A stretch of DNA of 64,000 bases from Caecibacteroides pullorum (GCF_019239235.1 NZ_JAAZTS010000001.1:1-64000); one strand, 5' to 3'; numbered from the stretch's first letter, positions 45,264 through 54,483 are shown. Notes: generated by a model from the sequence alone, not told the origin. Numbers and translations are program-made.

Positions 45264-47785
45264 CAGAAATGATCGGGGCCCGACGCATAGGCGAGGCTCC
45301 GGCTACCATCGACTGGCTGCTGACTGACAGCCGCTCGTTGAACTTTCCCGAAGAAACTTTGTTTTTTGCCCTTCCTGCCAAGCGCAATACGGGGGCGAAC
45401 TATATACCCGAACTCATCGAACGGGGCGTGCGCTGCTTCGTGGTGAGCGAGGAAGAGTACCAGAAAAATGAAGAATTAAGAATGAAGAATGAAGAATTGT
45501 CTGTAAAGAATGAAAATTCTTCATTCGGAAGCAAGGCTTCCATTCTTCATTCTTCATTGAATTTTCTCCTTGTTCCCTCGCCCCTGAAGGCTTTGCAGAA
45601 GTTGGCGGAGCTGCACAGGGCGCAGTTCAGCATCCCCGTGGTGGGCATCACGGGCAGTAACGGCAAGACGGTGGTGAAGGAATGGCTCCACCAGCTGCTG
45701 GGCGACGACCGTCGCATCGTGCGCTCGCCGCGCAGCTACAATTCGCAGATCGGCGTACCCCTGTCCGTCTGGCAGATGGGGGCGGACGACGAGCTGGCCA
45801 TCTTCGAGGCAGGCATCTCCGAGCCGGGCGAAATGAGGGCGCTGGAAGCCATCATCAAGCCGACCATCGGCATCCTGACTAACATCGGAGGCGCCCATCA
45901 GGAGAACTTCTATTCGTTGCAGGAGAAGTGCATGGAGAAGCTGACGTTCTTCAAGAACTGCGACGTGCTGATCTACAACGGCGACGACGAATTCATCTGC
46001 AACTGCGTGGCCAAGTCGCTGCTTTCCGCGCGCGAGATAGCGTGGAGCCGCAAGGACCCCGAACGGCCGCTCTTCATCTCGAAGGTGGAGAAGAAGGACG
46101 ACTACACGCTGATAGCCTACCGCTATCTGGACATGGACAACCAGTTTACGCTGCCTTTCATCGACGATGCTTCTATCGAAAACTCGCTGAACTGCTTGGC
46201 GGCTTGCCTCTACTTGATGCTTCCGCCGCAGAAAATCAAGGAACGGATGGCGCGGCTGGAGCCGGTGGCCATGCGTCTGGAGGTGAAGGAAGGCAAGAAC
46301 GGCTGCCTGCTGATCAACGATAGTTATAACAGCGACCTGGGCTCGCTCGACATAGCCCTCGACTTCCAATACCGGCGCTCGCAAGCCAAGGGGCTGAAGC
46401 GCACGCTCATCCTGTCCGACATCCTGGAGACGGGGCAGAATGCATCGACGCTCTATCGGCGCGTGGCCCAGCTGATGAACAGCCGCGGCGTGGAGCGCAT
46501 CATCGGCGTAGGGCCGAACATCTCGTCGTGTGCCTCCTGCTTCGGCATCGAGAAAGCTTTCTATCCCGACACGCAGGCATTGCTCAAAGCCATTGCCCGC
46601 GGCGAGCTGAAGTTGGAAAAGGAGCTGATCCTGATAAAGGGTGCGCGCAAGTTCGGCTTCGACATCCTGAGCGAAAACCTCGAACGAAAGGTGCACGAGA
46701 CCATTCTGGAGGTGAACCTCGGAGCGATGGTGGCCAACCTGAACTACTACCGCAGCAAGCTGAAGCCTGAGACGAAGATGGTGTGCATGGTGAAGGCGTC
46801 GGCCTATGGGGCTGGTTCCTACGAGATAGCCAAGACGTTGCAGGAAAGGCACGTAGACTACCTGGCCGTGGCCGTGGCCGACGAAGGGTCGGAGCTGAGA
46901 AAGGCAGGCATCACGGCCAACATCCTCATCATGAACCCCGAAATGACGGCTTTCAAGACGATGTTCGACTACAAGCTGGAGCCTGAGGTCTATAGCTTCC
47001 ATCTGCTGGATGCCCTTGTGCGCGAGGCGGAGAAAGAAGGTATCACGAACTTCCCCATTCATATCAAACTGGACACGGGCATGCACCGTTTGGGCTTCGC
47101 GCCCGAAGAGATGCCCGAGCTGGTGAAGCGTCTGCGCGGACAGAATGCCGTGCTGGTGCGTTCGGTCTTCTCCCACCTGGTGGGCAGCGACTCGCCTGTG
47201 TTCGACAGCTTCACGCGGCGGCAGATAGAGACCTTCGAAGCGGCGGCAAAGGTGCTTCAGGATGCTTTCCCCCACAAGATCTTGCGCCACATCTGCAACT
47301 CGGCAGGCATCGAGCGTTTCCCCGGCGCGCAGTTCGACATGGTGCGTCTGGGCATCGGCCTCTATGGCGTCAGCCCGATAGACAACTCGATACTGAACAA
47401 CGTGAGCACGCTGAAGACCACCATCTTGCAGATACACGACGTGCCGCAGGAGGATACCGTGGGCTATAGCCGCAAGGGACATCTGGAGCGTCCTTCACGC
47501 ATCGCCGCTCTGCCTATAGGCTATGCCGACGGCCTGAACCGACGCCTGGGCAACGGACATGCCTACTGTCTGGTGAACGGACAACGGGCGCCCTACGTGG
47601 GCAACATCTGCATGGACGTGTGTATGATCGACGTGACGGACATCGATTGCAAGGAGGGCGACGCGGTGGAAATCTTTGGCGACCACCTGCCTGTGACGGT
47701 CCTCTCCGATGTGCTCGAAACCATCCCCTACGAGGTGCTGACGAGCGTGTCTACCCGTGTGAAGCGAGTGTATTATCAGGATTGA
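45239..47785 (+). CDS. murF-alr: Bifunctional MurF ligase / alanine racemase
   Basis: 848 residues, a fusion typical of Bacteroidetes. The MurF half (about 1-480) adds D-Ala-D-Ala to the UDP-MurNAc-tripeptide; its ATP loop is GITGSNGKT (residues 136-144). The racemase half (about 480-848) makes D-Ala, with PLP Lys519 in MVKASAYGAG and the GYADGLNRRLGNG and NICMDVCMIDVTD motifs. Residues 77-107 are odd: KNEELRMKNEELSVKNEN and a following SSFGSKASILHSSLN stretch are the in-frame translation of a genome repeat (45467-45559). They lie in the linker between the first and the ATP-binding domain of MurF. Other motifs are intact, so the enzyme should work. Confidence 0.95.
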   Translation: MSYPIEQIAEMIGARRIGEAPATIDWLLTDSRSLNFPEETLFFALPAKRNTGANYIPELIERGVRCFVVSEEEYQKNEELRMKNEELSVKNENSSFGSKASILHSSLNFLLVPSPLKALQKLAELHRAQFSIPVVGITGSNGKTVVKEWLHQLLGDDRRIVRSPRSYNSQIGVPLSVWQMGADDELAIFEAGISEPGEMRALEAIIKPTIGILTNIGGAHQENFYSLQEKCMEKLTFFKNCDVLIYNGDDEFICNCVAKSLLSAREIAWSRKDPERPLFISKVEKKDDYTLIAYRYLDMDNQFTLPFIDDASIENSLNCLAACLYLMLPPQKIKERMARLEPVAMRLEVKEGKNGCLLINDSYNSDLGSLDIALDFQYRRSQAKGLKRTLILSDILETGQNASTLYRRVAQLMNSRGVERIIGVGPNISSCASCFGIEKAFYPDTQALLKAIARGELKLEKELILIKGARKFGFDILSENLERKVHETILEVNLGAMVANLNYYRSKLKPETKMVCMVKASAYGAGSYEIAKTLQERHVDYLAVAVADEGSELRKAGITANILIMNPEMTAFKTMFDYKLEPEVYSFHLLDALVREAEKEGITNFPIHIKLDTGMHRLGFAPEEMPELVKRLRGQNAVLVRSVFSHLVGSDSPVFDSFTRRQIETFEAAAKVLQDAFPHKILRHICNSAGIERFPGAQFDMVRLGIGLYGVSPIDNSILNNVSTLKTTILQIHDVPQEDTVGYSRKGHLERPSRIAALPIGYADGLNRRLGNGHAYCLVNGQRAPYVGNICMDVCMIDVTDIDCKEGDAVEIFGDHLPVTVLSDVLETIPYEVLTSVSTRVKRVYYQD
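45467..45559. repeat. Repeat element read in frame inside murF-alr
   Basis: 93 bases: AATGAAGAATTAAGAATGAA words on the left, an inner hairpin GGAAGC-AA-GGCTTCC and ATTCTTCATTCTTCATTGAA on the right. The same kind of element is otherwise intergenic in this window. Its length is 31 codons without a stop in the MurF frame. Confidence 0.8.
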
Positions 47786-47826
47786 GAAACAAGGGGCAAA
47801 GCTGTATGGAGAATGGATAATTTTTC

Positions 47827-47834
47827 TATCTTTG
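47827..47834 (+). promoter_or_regulatory. tatAC -7 promoter box
   Basis: TATCTTTG, 31 bases before tatA. It suggests that tatA-tatC have their own promoter separate from murF-alr. Confidence 0.6.
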
Positions 47835-47865
47835 CCCCCAAATAGAATAGAAAAAAAAGAAAACC

Positions 47866-48084
47866 ATGACAAACTTACTTTTATTAAGCTTCTTGCCTAG
47901 TGGCTCTGAATGGATCATTATTGCAGTTATCTTCCTGCTGCTCTTCGGCGGCAAGAAAATCCCCGAACTGATGAAGGGATTGGGCAAGGGTGTGAAGAGC
48001 TTCAAGGAAGGCGTGAACGAAGCCAAGGAAGAAATCAACAAGGCCCAGGAAGATCTCAACGAGCCGGTCAAGGACAAGAAATGA
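47866..48084 (+). CDS. tatA: Twin-arginine translocase subunit TatA
   Basis: 72 residues. One N-terminal transmembrane helix ([22 protein letters not shown]) with the Phe-Gly hinge, then an amphipathic helix ([21 protein letters not shown]) and a charged tail. It oligomerises to let folded proteins cross the inner membrane. No separate tatB, so this TatA probably serves both roles. tatC follows eight bases later. Confidence 0.95.
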   Translation: MTNLLLLSFLPSGSEWIIIAVIFLLLFGGKKIPELMKGLGKGVKSFKEGVNEAKEEINKAQEDLNEPVKDKK

Positions 48085-48092
48085 CCTGAAGC

Positions 48093-48896
48093 ATGTCGGA
48101 CGACAAGGAACTGACTTTCTGGGACCATCTGGACGAATTGCGCAAAGTGCTCATCAGGGTGCTTTGTGTGTGGTTCGTATTGGGTGTGGGCTACTTTATG
48201 GCTATGCCCTACCTGTTCGACAAGGTGGTGTTGGCTCCCTGTAACAACGACTTTGTCTTCTACGACCTGCTGCGCTACATCGGCGAACGCCTCCAGCTGA
48301 AGGACGACTTCTTCACGCAGGAGTTTCACGTGAAGCTGGTCAACATCAACCTGGCAGCTCCTTTCCTGATACACATGTCTACCGCCTTCTGGATGTCGGT
48401 AGTGACAGCTGCACCCTATCTTTTCTACGAAATATGGCGTTTTGTCAGTCCCGCCCTCTATCCCCACGAGCTGCGGGGCGTGCGCAAAGCCATGTTGATA
48501 GGGGCGGGGATGTTCTTCGTGGGCGTACTGATAGGCTATTTCATGGTCTATCCGCTGACGCTTCGTTTCCTTTCTACCTATCAGCTCAGTTCGCTCATCG
48601 AGAACCAGATTTCGCTGAACTCTTACATCGACAACTTTATGATGCTGATTCTCTGCATGGGATTGGCTTTCGAACTGCCTTTGGTGACGTGGTTGTTGTC
48701 CTTGCTGGGCATTGTGCACAAGCGCTTGTTGCGCAAGTATCGGCGTCATGCGGTGGTGCTCATCGTCATCGTGGCGGCTGTCATTACGCCTACGGGCGAT
48801 CCCTTCACACTGGCCGTAGTGGCCATACCGCTCTACCTGCTCTACGAGCTGAGCATCCTGATGATCAAGGACAAACCGGCGGAAGCGGAAGAATAG
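48093..48896 (+). CDS. tatC: Twin-arginine translocase subunit TatC
   Basis: 267 residues with six transmembrane helices. The N-terminal signature FWDHLDELRKVLIRV matches the conserved H-L-x-E-L-R motif that binds the twin-arginine signal. The FVSPALYPHELRGVRK loop after the third helix is also typical. It is the receptor of the Tat pathway. A terminator was not found between it and the small ORF at 49009. Confidence 0.95.
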   Translation: MSDDKELTFWDHLDELRKVLIRVLCVWFVLGVGYFMAMPYLFDKVVLAPCNNDFVFYDLLRYIGERLQLKDDFFTQEFHVKLVNINLAAPFLIHMSTAFWMSVVTAAPYLFYEIWRFVSPALYPHELRGVRKAMLIGAGMFFVGVLIGYFMVYPLTLRFLSTYQLSSLIENQISLNSYIDNFMMLILCMGLAFELPLVTWLLSLLGIVHKRLLRKYRRHAVVLIVIVAAVITPTGDPFTLAVVAIPLYLLYELSILMIKDKPAEAEE

Positions 48897-49008
48897 GCAG
48901 ATTTTATCTAATTTAACGGACGGCGCATGGCGTTGGTACACTCTTTGCAAGAGGGAGGTCGATTTTGAATTCGATTGTTTAACCATCTAAAAAAAGGAGG
49001 AATGCCTT

Positions 49009-49128
49009 ATGGGAGCCGCTGGAAACAAAAAGCCGAAAAAGCCAAAAGATAAGCATCATGTACCCGCTTACGAGAAGGAAGAAGCCTTGAACGAGGCCAG
49101 CAAGAAGCCGAGAAATCAGAAGAAGTGA
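49009..49128 (+). CDS. 39-residue basic protein, function unknown
   Basis: 39 residues: MGAAGNKKPKKPKDKHHV at the start, then a short helix-prone part (EKEEALNEASKK) and a basic end. It is preceded by AGGAGG (48995-49000), eight bases before the ATG. Such a perfect Shine-Dalgarno sequence is rare in Bacteroidetes and argues for real translation. The strongly basic composition suggests RNA or ribosome binding, which is inference. The frame that starts at ATG 49002 is shorter, less balanced and too close to the Shine-Dalgarno sequence. Confidence 0.6.
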   Translation: MGAAGNKKPKKPKDKHHVPAYEKEEALNEASKKPRNQKK

Positions 49129-49212
49129 GAAAGGCAGGACAAATTAATGTTCTGGTGTGAATGACACGGATAGCATGATAGGATATCTGTGGAAATCGCT
49201 ATCTTTGCCTTC

Positions 49213-52200
49213 ATGGAAAATGAAGTGAAGGAATATTACGACCGATTGCTGGATGCTTGCAGGGACGATGTGCCCCTGGAAGTGGCTTACAGACAATTGC
49301 GCGAACTGCTGGAGCAACTATGCCGCACACAGATGTCGGATGGCAGTTTGCAGATGACCGACCTTTCCGCCCGCATCAGCTACGTGGCGGCGAAAGTCGG
49401 CCTTTCTGTTGTAGAGCAGAACCGCCTGCACACTTTTCGCCTGACGTCCAATCGTGTGCTCAATCGCGAAGAAGAGCCTGTGCGCGACAATCTGTTGCGC
49501 GACGTGAAGACGCTGGCTTTCTTCGTCAAGCTCCTGACGCGCGAGGATATCCCCGACGCCCTCTACCGCCTCCTGCCTCGCGCCGACGCCACCTACGTGG
49601 TGATGCCCGTGGGACGCCGCGTGAAGCGCATGCGCGTGTGCTTTCAATACGCCGACGACACCTACCTCTATGTACAACCCCTCGACACCTTGGCAGACGA
49701 ATGGTTCAAAGTGCGCTACAACGTGCCCGACGTGAACGAAGAGTTCAGGGAGACGTGTGAACTGTTGTGGCGCCATGCGCAACTCAACCTGCTGGATGTG
49801 GTGGTGGACGAGGAGGGAGTGCTGACACCTTCGTTCATCATCCTAGAGCCCGACTACCTGATCGACATCAGCTCGCTGGCCGAATGCTTCAAGGACTACG
49901 GGCACCATCCGGCCAACTACATCCTGGCCCGCCTCCAGCCGTCGGACAATACGTGTCCGCTGCTGCTGGGTAACATCGCCAACCTCTTTCTGGACGAATG
50001 GATCCATGCGGAGGACGAACCCGACTACCTGGCGTGCATGAAGAAAGCCTTCCGCACCTATCCGCTGGAGTTGGCCGCCTGTGAGGACCTGCGCGAGGCG
50101 GCGAAGGAAAGACAGTTCTTTGCCGATTGCCGCCTGCACTTCGAGAACATCCGTCGGACGGTGAACGAGACCTTTCCCGCCCCCGGCTATGGGCTCGACA
50201 AGAGCGATGCCGTGCTCGAGCCGTCGTACATCTGCGAGGCGCTGGGCCTGCAAGGACGCCTCGACTACATGCAGCGCGACATGACGTCGTTCATCGAAAT
50301 GAAGTCGGGCAAGGCCGACGAATATTCCATCCGCGGCAAGGTGGAGCCGAAGGAGAACAACCGTGTGCAGATGCTCCTCTATCAGGCCGTGCTGGAGTAT
50401 GTGATGGGGAGGGACCATCGGCGGGTGAAGGCCTACCTGCTCTATACGCGCTATCCGCTGCTCTATCCCGCCCGGCCGTCGTGGGCGATGGTGCGCAGGG
50501 TGATGAACGTGCGCAACCGCATTGTCGAGGCGGAGTATGGCATCCAACTACGAAACAACATCGAATATACGGCCTATAAATTCAAGGACCTGCAACCCGA
50601 CGTCTTGAACGAACGCAAGCTGGACGGCAGGTTCTGGCGCGACTACCTGTGTCCGCCTATCCAGCGTCTAGCGGAGAAATTGGCCGCCTTGTCGCCGTTG
50701 GAGAAAAGCTATTTCTATACGCTCTACAACTTCATCACGAAGGAACTCTATACCTCGAAATCGGGCGATGTAGAGGGATTGAGTCGCACGGGGGCTGCTT
50801 CTTTGTGGCTTTCTACCCTCGACGAGAAATGCGAGGCGGGCGAAATCATCTACGACTTGACTATTCAGGACAACCATGCCGCCGACATCCATAAACCCTA
50901 CCTGCAACTGGCCAGACGGGGTGGCGGGGAAGAAGCGTTGGCCAACTTCCGCGCAGGCGATGCCGTGGTGCTCTACGAGCGCAATTCGGAGCAGGACAAC
51001 GTGACGAACAAGATGGTGTTCAAAGGCAACGTGGAGTACATCTCCGAACAGACGATCCGCCTCCGCCTGCGTGCTTCGCAACAGAATGCGGGCGTGTTGC
51101 CGGCCGATAGCCGCTATGCGGTGGAGCACGACTACATGGATACAATTTTCCGCAGCATGTATCAGGGGCTTTCGCTCTTCCTGTCTGCCACGCAGGGCCG
51201 ACGCGACTTGTTGCTGGGACGTCGTGAACCAGCCTTTGACGAGAGTTTTGACGGGCAGATCCGTGCGGCGGCGGACGATTTCGAACGCATTACCCTGAAG
51301 GCTCGGGCGGCTCGCGACTACTTCCTGCTGGTGGGCCCGCCAGGGACGGGAAAGACCTCGCGTGCCTTGCGAGGGATGGTAGAAGCCTTTTATGCGGAGG
51401 GGAAACAAATCCTGCTCCTGTCGTACACGAACCGAGCGGTCGATGAAATCTGCAAGGCCCTGTCGGCCATCAATCCTTCCATCGACTACATACGTCTCGG
51501 CAGCGAACTGGCTTGCGAGGAGACTTATCGTCCGCATCTGATTGAAAATGTGCTGGAAGATTGCGCCAATCGCCGCGCCGTGCAGGAGCGCATCGTGCAG
51601 TGCAGGGTGTTTGTAGGGACGGTGGCCACGCTCTCGACCAAGGGCGACCTGTTCCGCCTGAAGCGCTTCGACGTGGCGTTGGTGGATGAGGCTACGCAGA
51701 TATTGGAACCTCAGTTGCTGGGCCTGCTTTGCGCACGAAGCGCGTCGGGCGAAGATGCCATCGGCAAGTTCGTGCTGATAGGCGACCACAAGCAGCTGCC
51801 TGCCGTCGTCCAGCAGGCGTCAGAGCATTCGGAAGTGCATGACGAAGAGTTGCGCCGACTGGGCTTGTACAACCTGAAGGACTCGTTGTTCGAGCGCCTT
51901 TACCGCCACCTGACAGCACAGGATGAGGCCGATGGAAGTGAGGGCGTGGCGGGTCGTTGCCACGACATGTTGCGTCGCCAGGGGCGAATGAACGCCGACG
52001 TGGCCCAATTCCCCAACCGCGCTTTCTATGGAGGCCTGCTCGAAGTGCTCGGACTTGACCACCAGCGGGGTGATCTGAAGTTGGCGCCTTGTCTGCGCGA
52101 CCATCCGCTGGCTTCCGTGCTGACCAGGCGGGTGGCTTTTCTGCCCTCTGTCGTGGATGTTTCTCTGAAGTCGGTCAAGACCAATGCGTCGGAAGCCAGG

Positions 52201-52605
52201 TTGGCAGCCGCCTTGAGCGAGGCGATCTACAGGCAATATTCGGCTTGCTCGACTTTCGACCCTGCGAAGACGTTGGGCATCATCACGCCCTATCGGAGCC
52301 AGATTGCCTTGATCAGGGCTGAGCTTGCCGCCTTGGGGATACCTGCCCTGAACGACGTGGCCGTGGACACTGTAGAGCGCTTTCAGGGCAGCGAGCGGGA
52401 TGTTATTATTTATTCCTTCTGCGTGAATCGTGCCTACCAGTTGAAGTATCTGGCCAATGTGACCGAAGAGAAAGGAGTGGTGATCGATCGGAAACTGAAT
52501 GTGGCTTTGACCAGAGCTCGTATGCAGGTGTTCATCATAGGCGTGCCTCAGTTGCTGAATCAGAACCCTATTTATGCGGATTTGCTTCGTTTTTGCAAAA
52601 ATTAA
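49213..52605 (+). CDS. Dna2-like nuclease-helicase
   Basis: 1130 residues from ATG 49213, which I prefer to ATG 49189 because a -7 box TATCTTTG (49200-49207) lies between them. A Cas4/Dna2-type PD-(D/E)xK nuclease is visible: Gly348-Arg-Leu-Asp351 then Glu362-Met-Lys364 (FIEMKSGK). A superfamily 1 helicase of the UPF1/Dna2 type follows: Walker A GPPGTGKT (708-715), DEAT box (825-828), GIITPYRSQI, VDTVERFQGSERDVII and LNVALTRAR. No Fe-S cysteine cluster is evident. Roles may be DNA end processing or repair; a defence role cannot be excluded. No partner gene lies beside it. Confidence 0.88.
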   Translation: MENEVKEYYDRLLDACRDDVPLEVAYRQLRELLEQLCRTQMSDGSLQMTDLSARISYVAAKVGLSVVEQNRLHTFRLTSNRVLNREEEPVRDNLLRDVKTLAFFVKLLTREDIPDALYRLLPRADATYVVMPVGRRVKRMRVCFQYADDTYLYVQPLDTLADEWFKVRYNVPDVNEEFRETCELLWRHAQLNLLDVVVDEEGVLTPSFIILEPDYLIDISSLAECFKDYGHHPANYILARLQPSDNTCPLLLGNIANLFLDEWIHAEDEPDYLACMKKAFRTYPLELAACEDLREAAKERQFFADCRLHFENIRRTVNETFPAPGYGLDKSDAVLEPSYICEALGLQGRLDYMQRDMTSFIEMKSGKADEYSIRGKVEPKENNRVQMLLYQAVLEYVMGRDHRRVKAYLLYTRYPLLYPARPSWAMVRRVMNVRNRIVEAEYGIQLRNNIEYTAYKFKDLQPDVLNERKLDGRFWRDYLCPPIQRLAEKLAALSPLEKSYFYTLYNFITKELYTSKSGDVEGLSRTGAASLWLSTLDEKCEAGEIIYDLTIQDNHAADIHKPYLQLARRGGGEEALANFRAGDAVVLYERNSEQDNVTNKMVFKGNVEYISEQTIRLRLRASQQNAGVLPADSRYAVEHDYMDTIFRSMYQGLSLFLSATQGRRDLLLGRREPAFDESFDGQIRAAADDFERITLKARAARDYFLLVGPPGTGKTSRALRGMVEAFYAEGKQILLLSYTNRAVDEICKALSAINPSIDYIRLGSELACEETYRPHLIENVLEDCANRRAVQERIVQCRVFVGTVATLSTKGDLFRLKRFDVALVDEATQILEPQLLGLLCARSASGEDAIGKFVLIGDHKQLPAVVQQASEHSEVHDEELRRLGLYNLKDSLFERLYRHLTAQDEADGSEGVAGRCHDMLRRQGRMNADVAQFPNRAFYGGLLEVLGLDHQRGDLKLAPCLRDHPLASVLTRRVAFLPSVVDVSLKSVKTNASEARLAAALSEAIYRQYSACSTFDPAKTLGIITPYRSQIALIRAELAALGIPALNDVAVDTVERFQGSERDVIIYSFCVNRAYQLKYLANVTEEKGVVIDRKLNVALTRARMQVFIIGVPQLLNQNPIYADLLRFCKN

Positions 52606-52651
52606 TCGATAAATGATACAACATATCGAAATATTTGTTATTTTTGCATCA

Positions 52652-52722
52652 CGTTTTTTTCATAGAGATTTAGATTTAAGGTTAGAAGAATTGTGGAAGT
52701 CGTGAGACTTCCCTTTTTTTTA
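52652..52722 (+). ncRNA. Putative small RNA
   Basis: A -7 box TATTTTTG (52639-52646) predicts a start near 52652. The transcript of about 70 bases has no ORF, contains GATTTAGATTTAAGGTTAG and ends in the terminator GGAAGTC-GTGA-GACTTCC followed by CTTTTTTTT. Short independent transcripts with this kind of hairpin are common in Bacteroides. It lies between the nuclease-helicase gene and the pectin locus. Target unknown. Confidence 0.6.
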
Positions 52723-52798
52723 TCCTTATGGAAATTATCCTCTTGCTTTTCACTATTTTTGAAGGTTTGTAGGACGTTTGTTTATCGTAAAAAAGAAA

Positions 52799-52833
52799 GG
52801 GGTTGTGTCGCTAATCTGACACAACCCCCTTTT
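52799..52833. terminator. Terminator of the MFS gene
   Basis: GGGGTTGTGTC (52799-52809) pairs with GACACAACCCC (52818-52828). It is flanked by A-rich and T-rich tracts, so it works in both directions, including for the minus-strand MFS gene. Confidence 0.85.
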
Positions 52834-52879
52834 GTTTCTATGAAAACTATGAGTTAGGGAGACTAAAGCACTGTTTTGT

Positions 52880-54424
52880 TTAGTCTATTACGATGGGTTT
52901 GTATTTCGGTACCAAGATCTTCATGATGCACCAGCCGATGAGGTAGGCTACAGCGCAGATGCAGAAGATGATGAAGTAGCCGGCGGGCTTTCCTTCAAAT
53001 CCCATGAACTGCATGGCGGGCTGTGCATATTCGGCGCCTTGTGCCAGCAGGGCTTTGGTCATTTCCACCTCCTGGCCGTCTACGATGGTTGTACCTGCGG
53101 CGTAGGTGAACAACATACCCGAACCCTTGTTGATGAGGTAAGAGCCGATACCACCTGCCATACCTCCCAAACCGATGATGGTGGCCACGGCACTGTTGGG
53201 GAACATGTCGCTACCTACGGAGTAGATGTTGGCTGACCATGACTGGTGGGCTGCACCTGCAATACCAATGATGATGATGGGGAACCAGTAAGAGTATTCA
53301 CCCAGCGGCTGGGCAAAGAGGGCCAGCAGCGGGAAGAGGGCGAAAATGAACATGGCACGCATGCGGGCGGCGTAGGGGTTCAAGCCTGTCTTGTTGATGA
53401 TGATGGTAGGCAGCTTGCCGCCATAGATGGACAGCATGGTGATGGCATAGAGTACGAAAATCAGCAACTGGGCTGTGCCGCTGTCTGAGGAGAAACCATA
53501 GACGTCCGAGATATAGGCAGGAGTCCAGAAGAGGAAGAACCACCATACACCGTCGGTCATGAATTTACCTACTGCCACGGCCCATGCCTGCGGATATTTC
53601 AGGCATTCCCACAGGCTCATCTTTCTTTCTTCTTTCTTGGGAGCGGCTGCGTCTTGTGCAGGTTGCTCTGTCTGCTTGTCCAAGTTGATGTATGCCAGTT
53701 CGGCTGCATTGACGCGTGGATTGCCTTCGGGTTTCTTGTACATGAACATCCATAAGCCCATCCAGATGAAGCCCAGGCCACCGATTACGATGAAGGCCAT
53801 TTCCCAACCGTTTCCTATGCCGACGCTTTGGAAGTAGCGGGCGAGGGGCGGGATGCTGACGGGCGCTATCAGGGCGCCGATGGTAGAGCCTGCGTTGAAG
53901 ATGGAAGTGGCAAAGGCGCGGTCTTTCTTGGGGAAGTATTCTGCCGTCACTTTAATGGCAGCGGGGAAGTTGCCAGCTTCGCCTACGGCCAGCACGATGC
54001 GCGCTGCGATAAAGAAGTAGACGCTGGTGATGGCGATGGTAGAAGCGATGGCTCCTGTGGCCGAAATCATTTCGGCTGCGTTGTGGATACCTACCACGTG
54101 CTCTGTGGCCCATCCGCACAAGGCATGAAGACAGGCGCCCAACGACCATACGGCGATGGCCCAGAGGTAACCTTTCTTAGTGCCCATCCAGTCGATAAAA
54201 CGACCGGCGAACAGGTTGGCTATGGCATAAACAAGTGAGAAAATTGCGGTGATGTCTCCGTAGTGTGCGTCTGTCCAATGGAATTCGGGAGCGATAAAGT
54301 CTTTCCACGTCAGTGACAGAACCTGACGGTCCAAATAGTTTACTGTAGTAGCGAAAAACAACATGGCACAGATGGTCCATCTGTAATTGGTCATTTTTCC
54401 GACGGCATTTTGAATTGTATTCAT
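52880..54424 (-). CDS. MFS transporter, hexuronate type
   Basis: 514 residues with 12 predicted transmembrane helices in two bundles. The start MTNYRWTICAMLFFATTVNYLDRQVLSL is typical of the anion:cation symporter family that includes the hexuronate carrier ExuT. A cytoplasmic loop (about 250-280) rich in Gln, Ala, Lys and Glu splits the halves. It probably imports galacturonate or a ketouronate from pectin, in line with its neighbours; the substrate is inferred. It has its own promoter (54457-54450) and terminator. Confidence 0.85.
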   Translation of the reverse strand: MNTIQNAVGKMTNYRWTICAMLFFATTVNYLDRQVLSLTWKDFIAPEFHWTDAHYGDITAIFSLVYAIANLFAGRFIDWMGTKKGYLWAIAVWSLGACLHALCGWATEHVVGIHNAAEMISATGAIASTIAITSVYFFIAARIVLAVGEAGNFPAAIKVTAEYFPKKDRAFATSIFNAGSTIGALIAPVSIPPLARYFQSVGIGNGWEMAFIVIGGLGFIWMGLWMFMYKKPEGNPRVNAAELAYINLDKQTEQPAQDAAAPKKEERKMSLWECLKYPQAWAVAVGKFMTDGVWWFFLFWTPAYISDVYGFSSDSGTAQLLIFVLYAITMLSIYGGKLPTIIINKTGLNPYAARMRAMFIFALFPLLALFAQPLGEYSYWFPIIIIGIAGAAHQSWSANIYSVGSDMFPNSAVATIIGLGGMAGGIGSYLINKGSGMLFTYAAGTTIVDGQEVEMTKALLAQGAEYAQPAMQFMGFEGKPAGYFIIFCICAVAYLIGWCIMKILVPKYKPIVID

Positions 54425-54449
54425 GATAGTAGATTCTTTTTTTCGATTG

Positions 54450-54483
54450 CAAAAGTAGAGGTTTTCGTGTCAGCACTTTGTGC
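54450..54483 (-). promoter_or_regulatory. MFS promoter with GCAC-TTT-GTGC palindrome
   Basis: Minus-strand -7 box TACTTTTG at 54457-54450. The palindrome GCACTTTGTGC at 54473-54483 lies where the -33 element should be. Its half-site GTGC is shared with the GTGCAC cluster at 57083-57150, so one regulator may bind both. Confidence 0.45.

Noticed and set aside
45554..47482. 642-codon open frame antisense to murF-alr
   Set aside because: Shadow of the real gene; same type of His- and Arg-rich composition.
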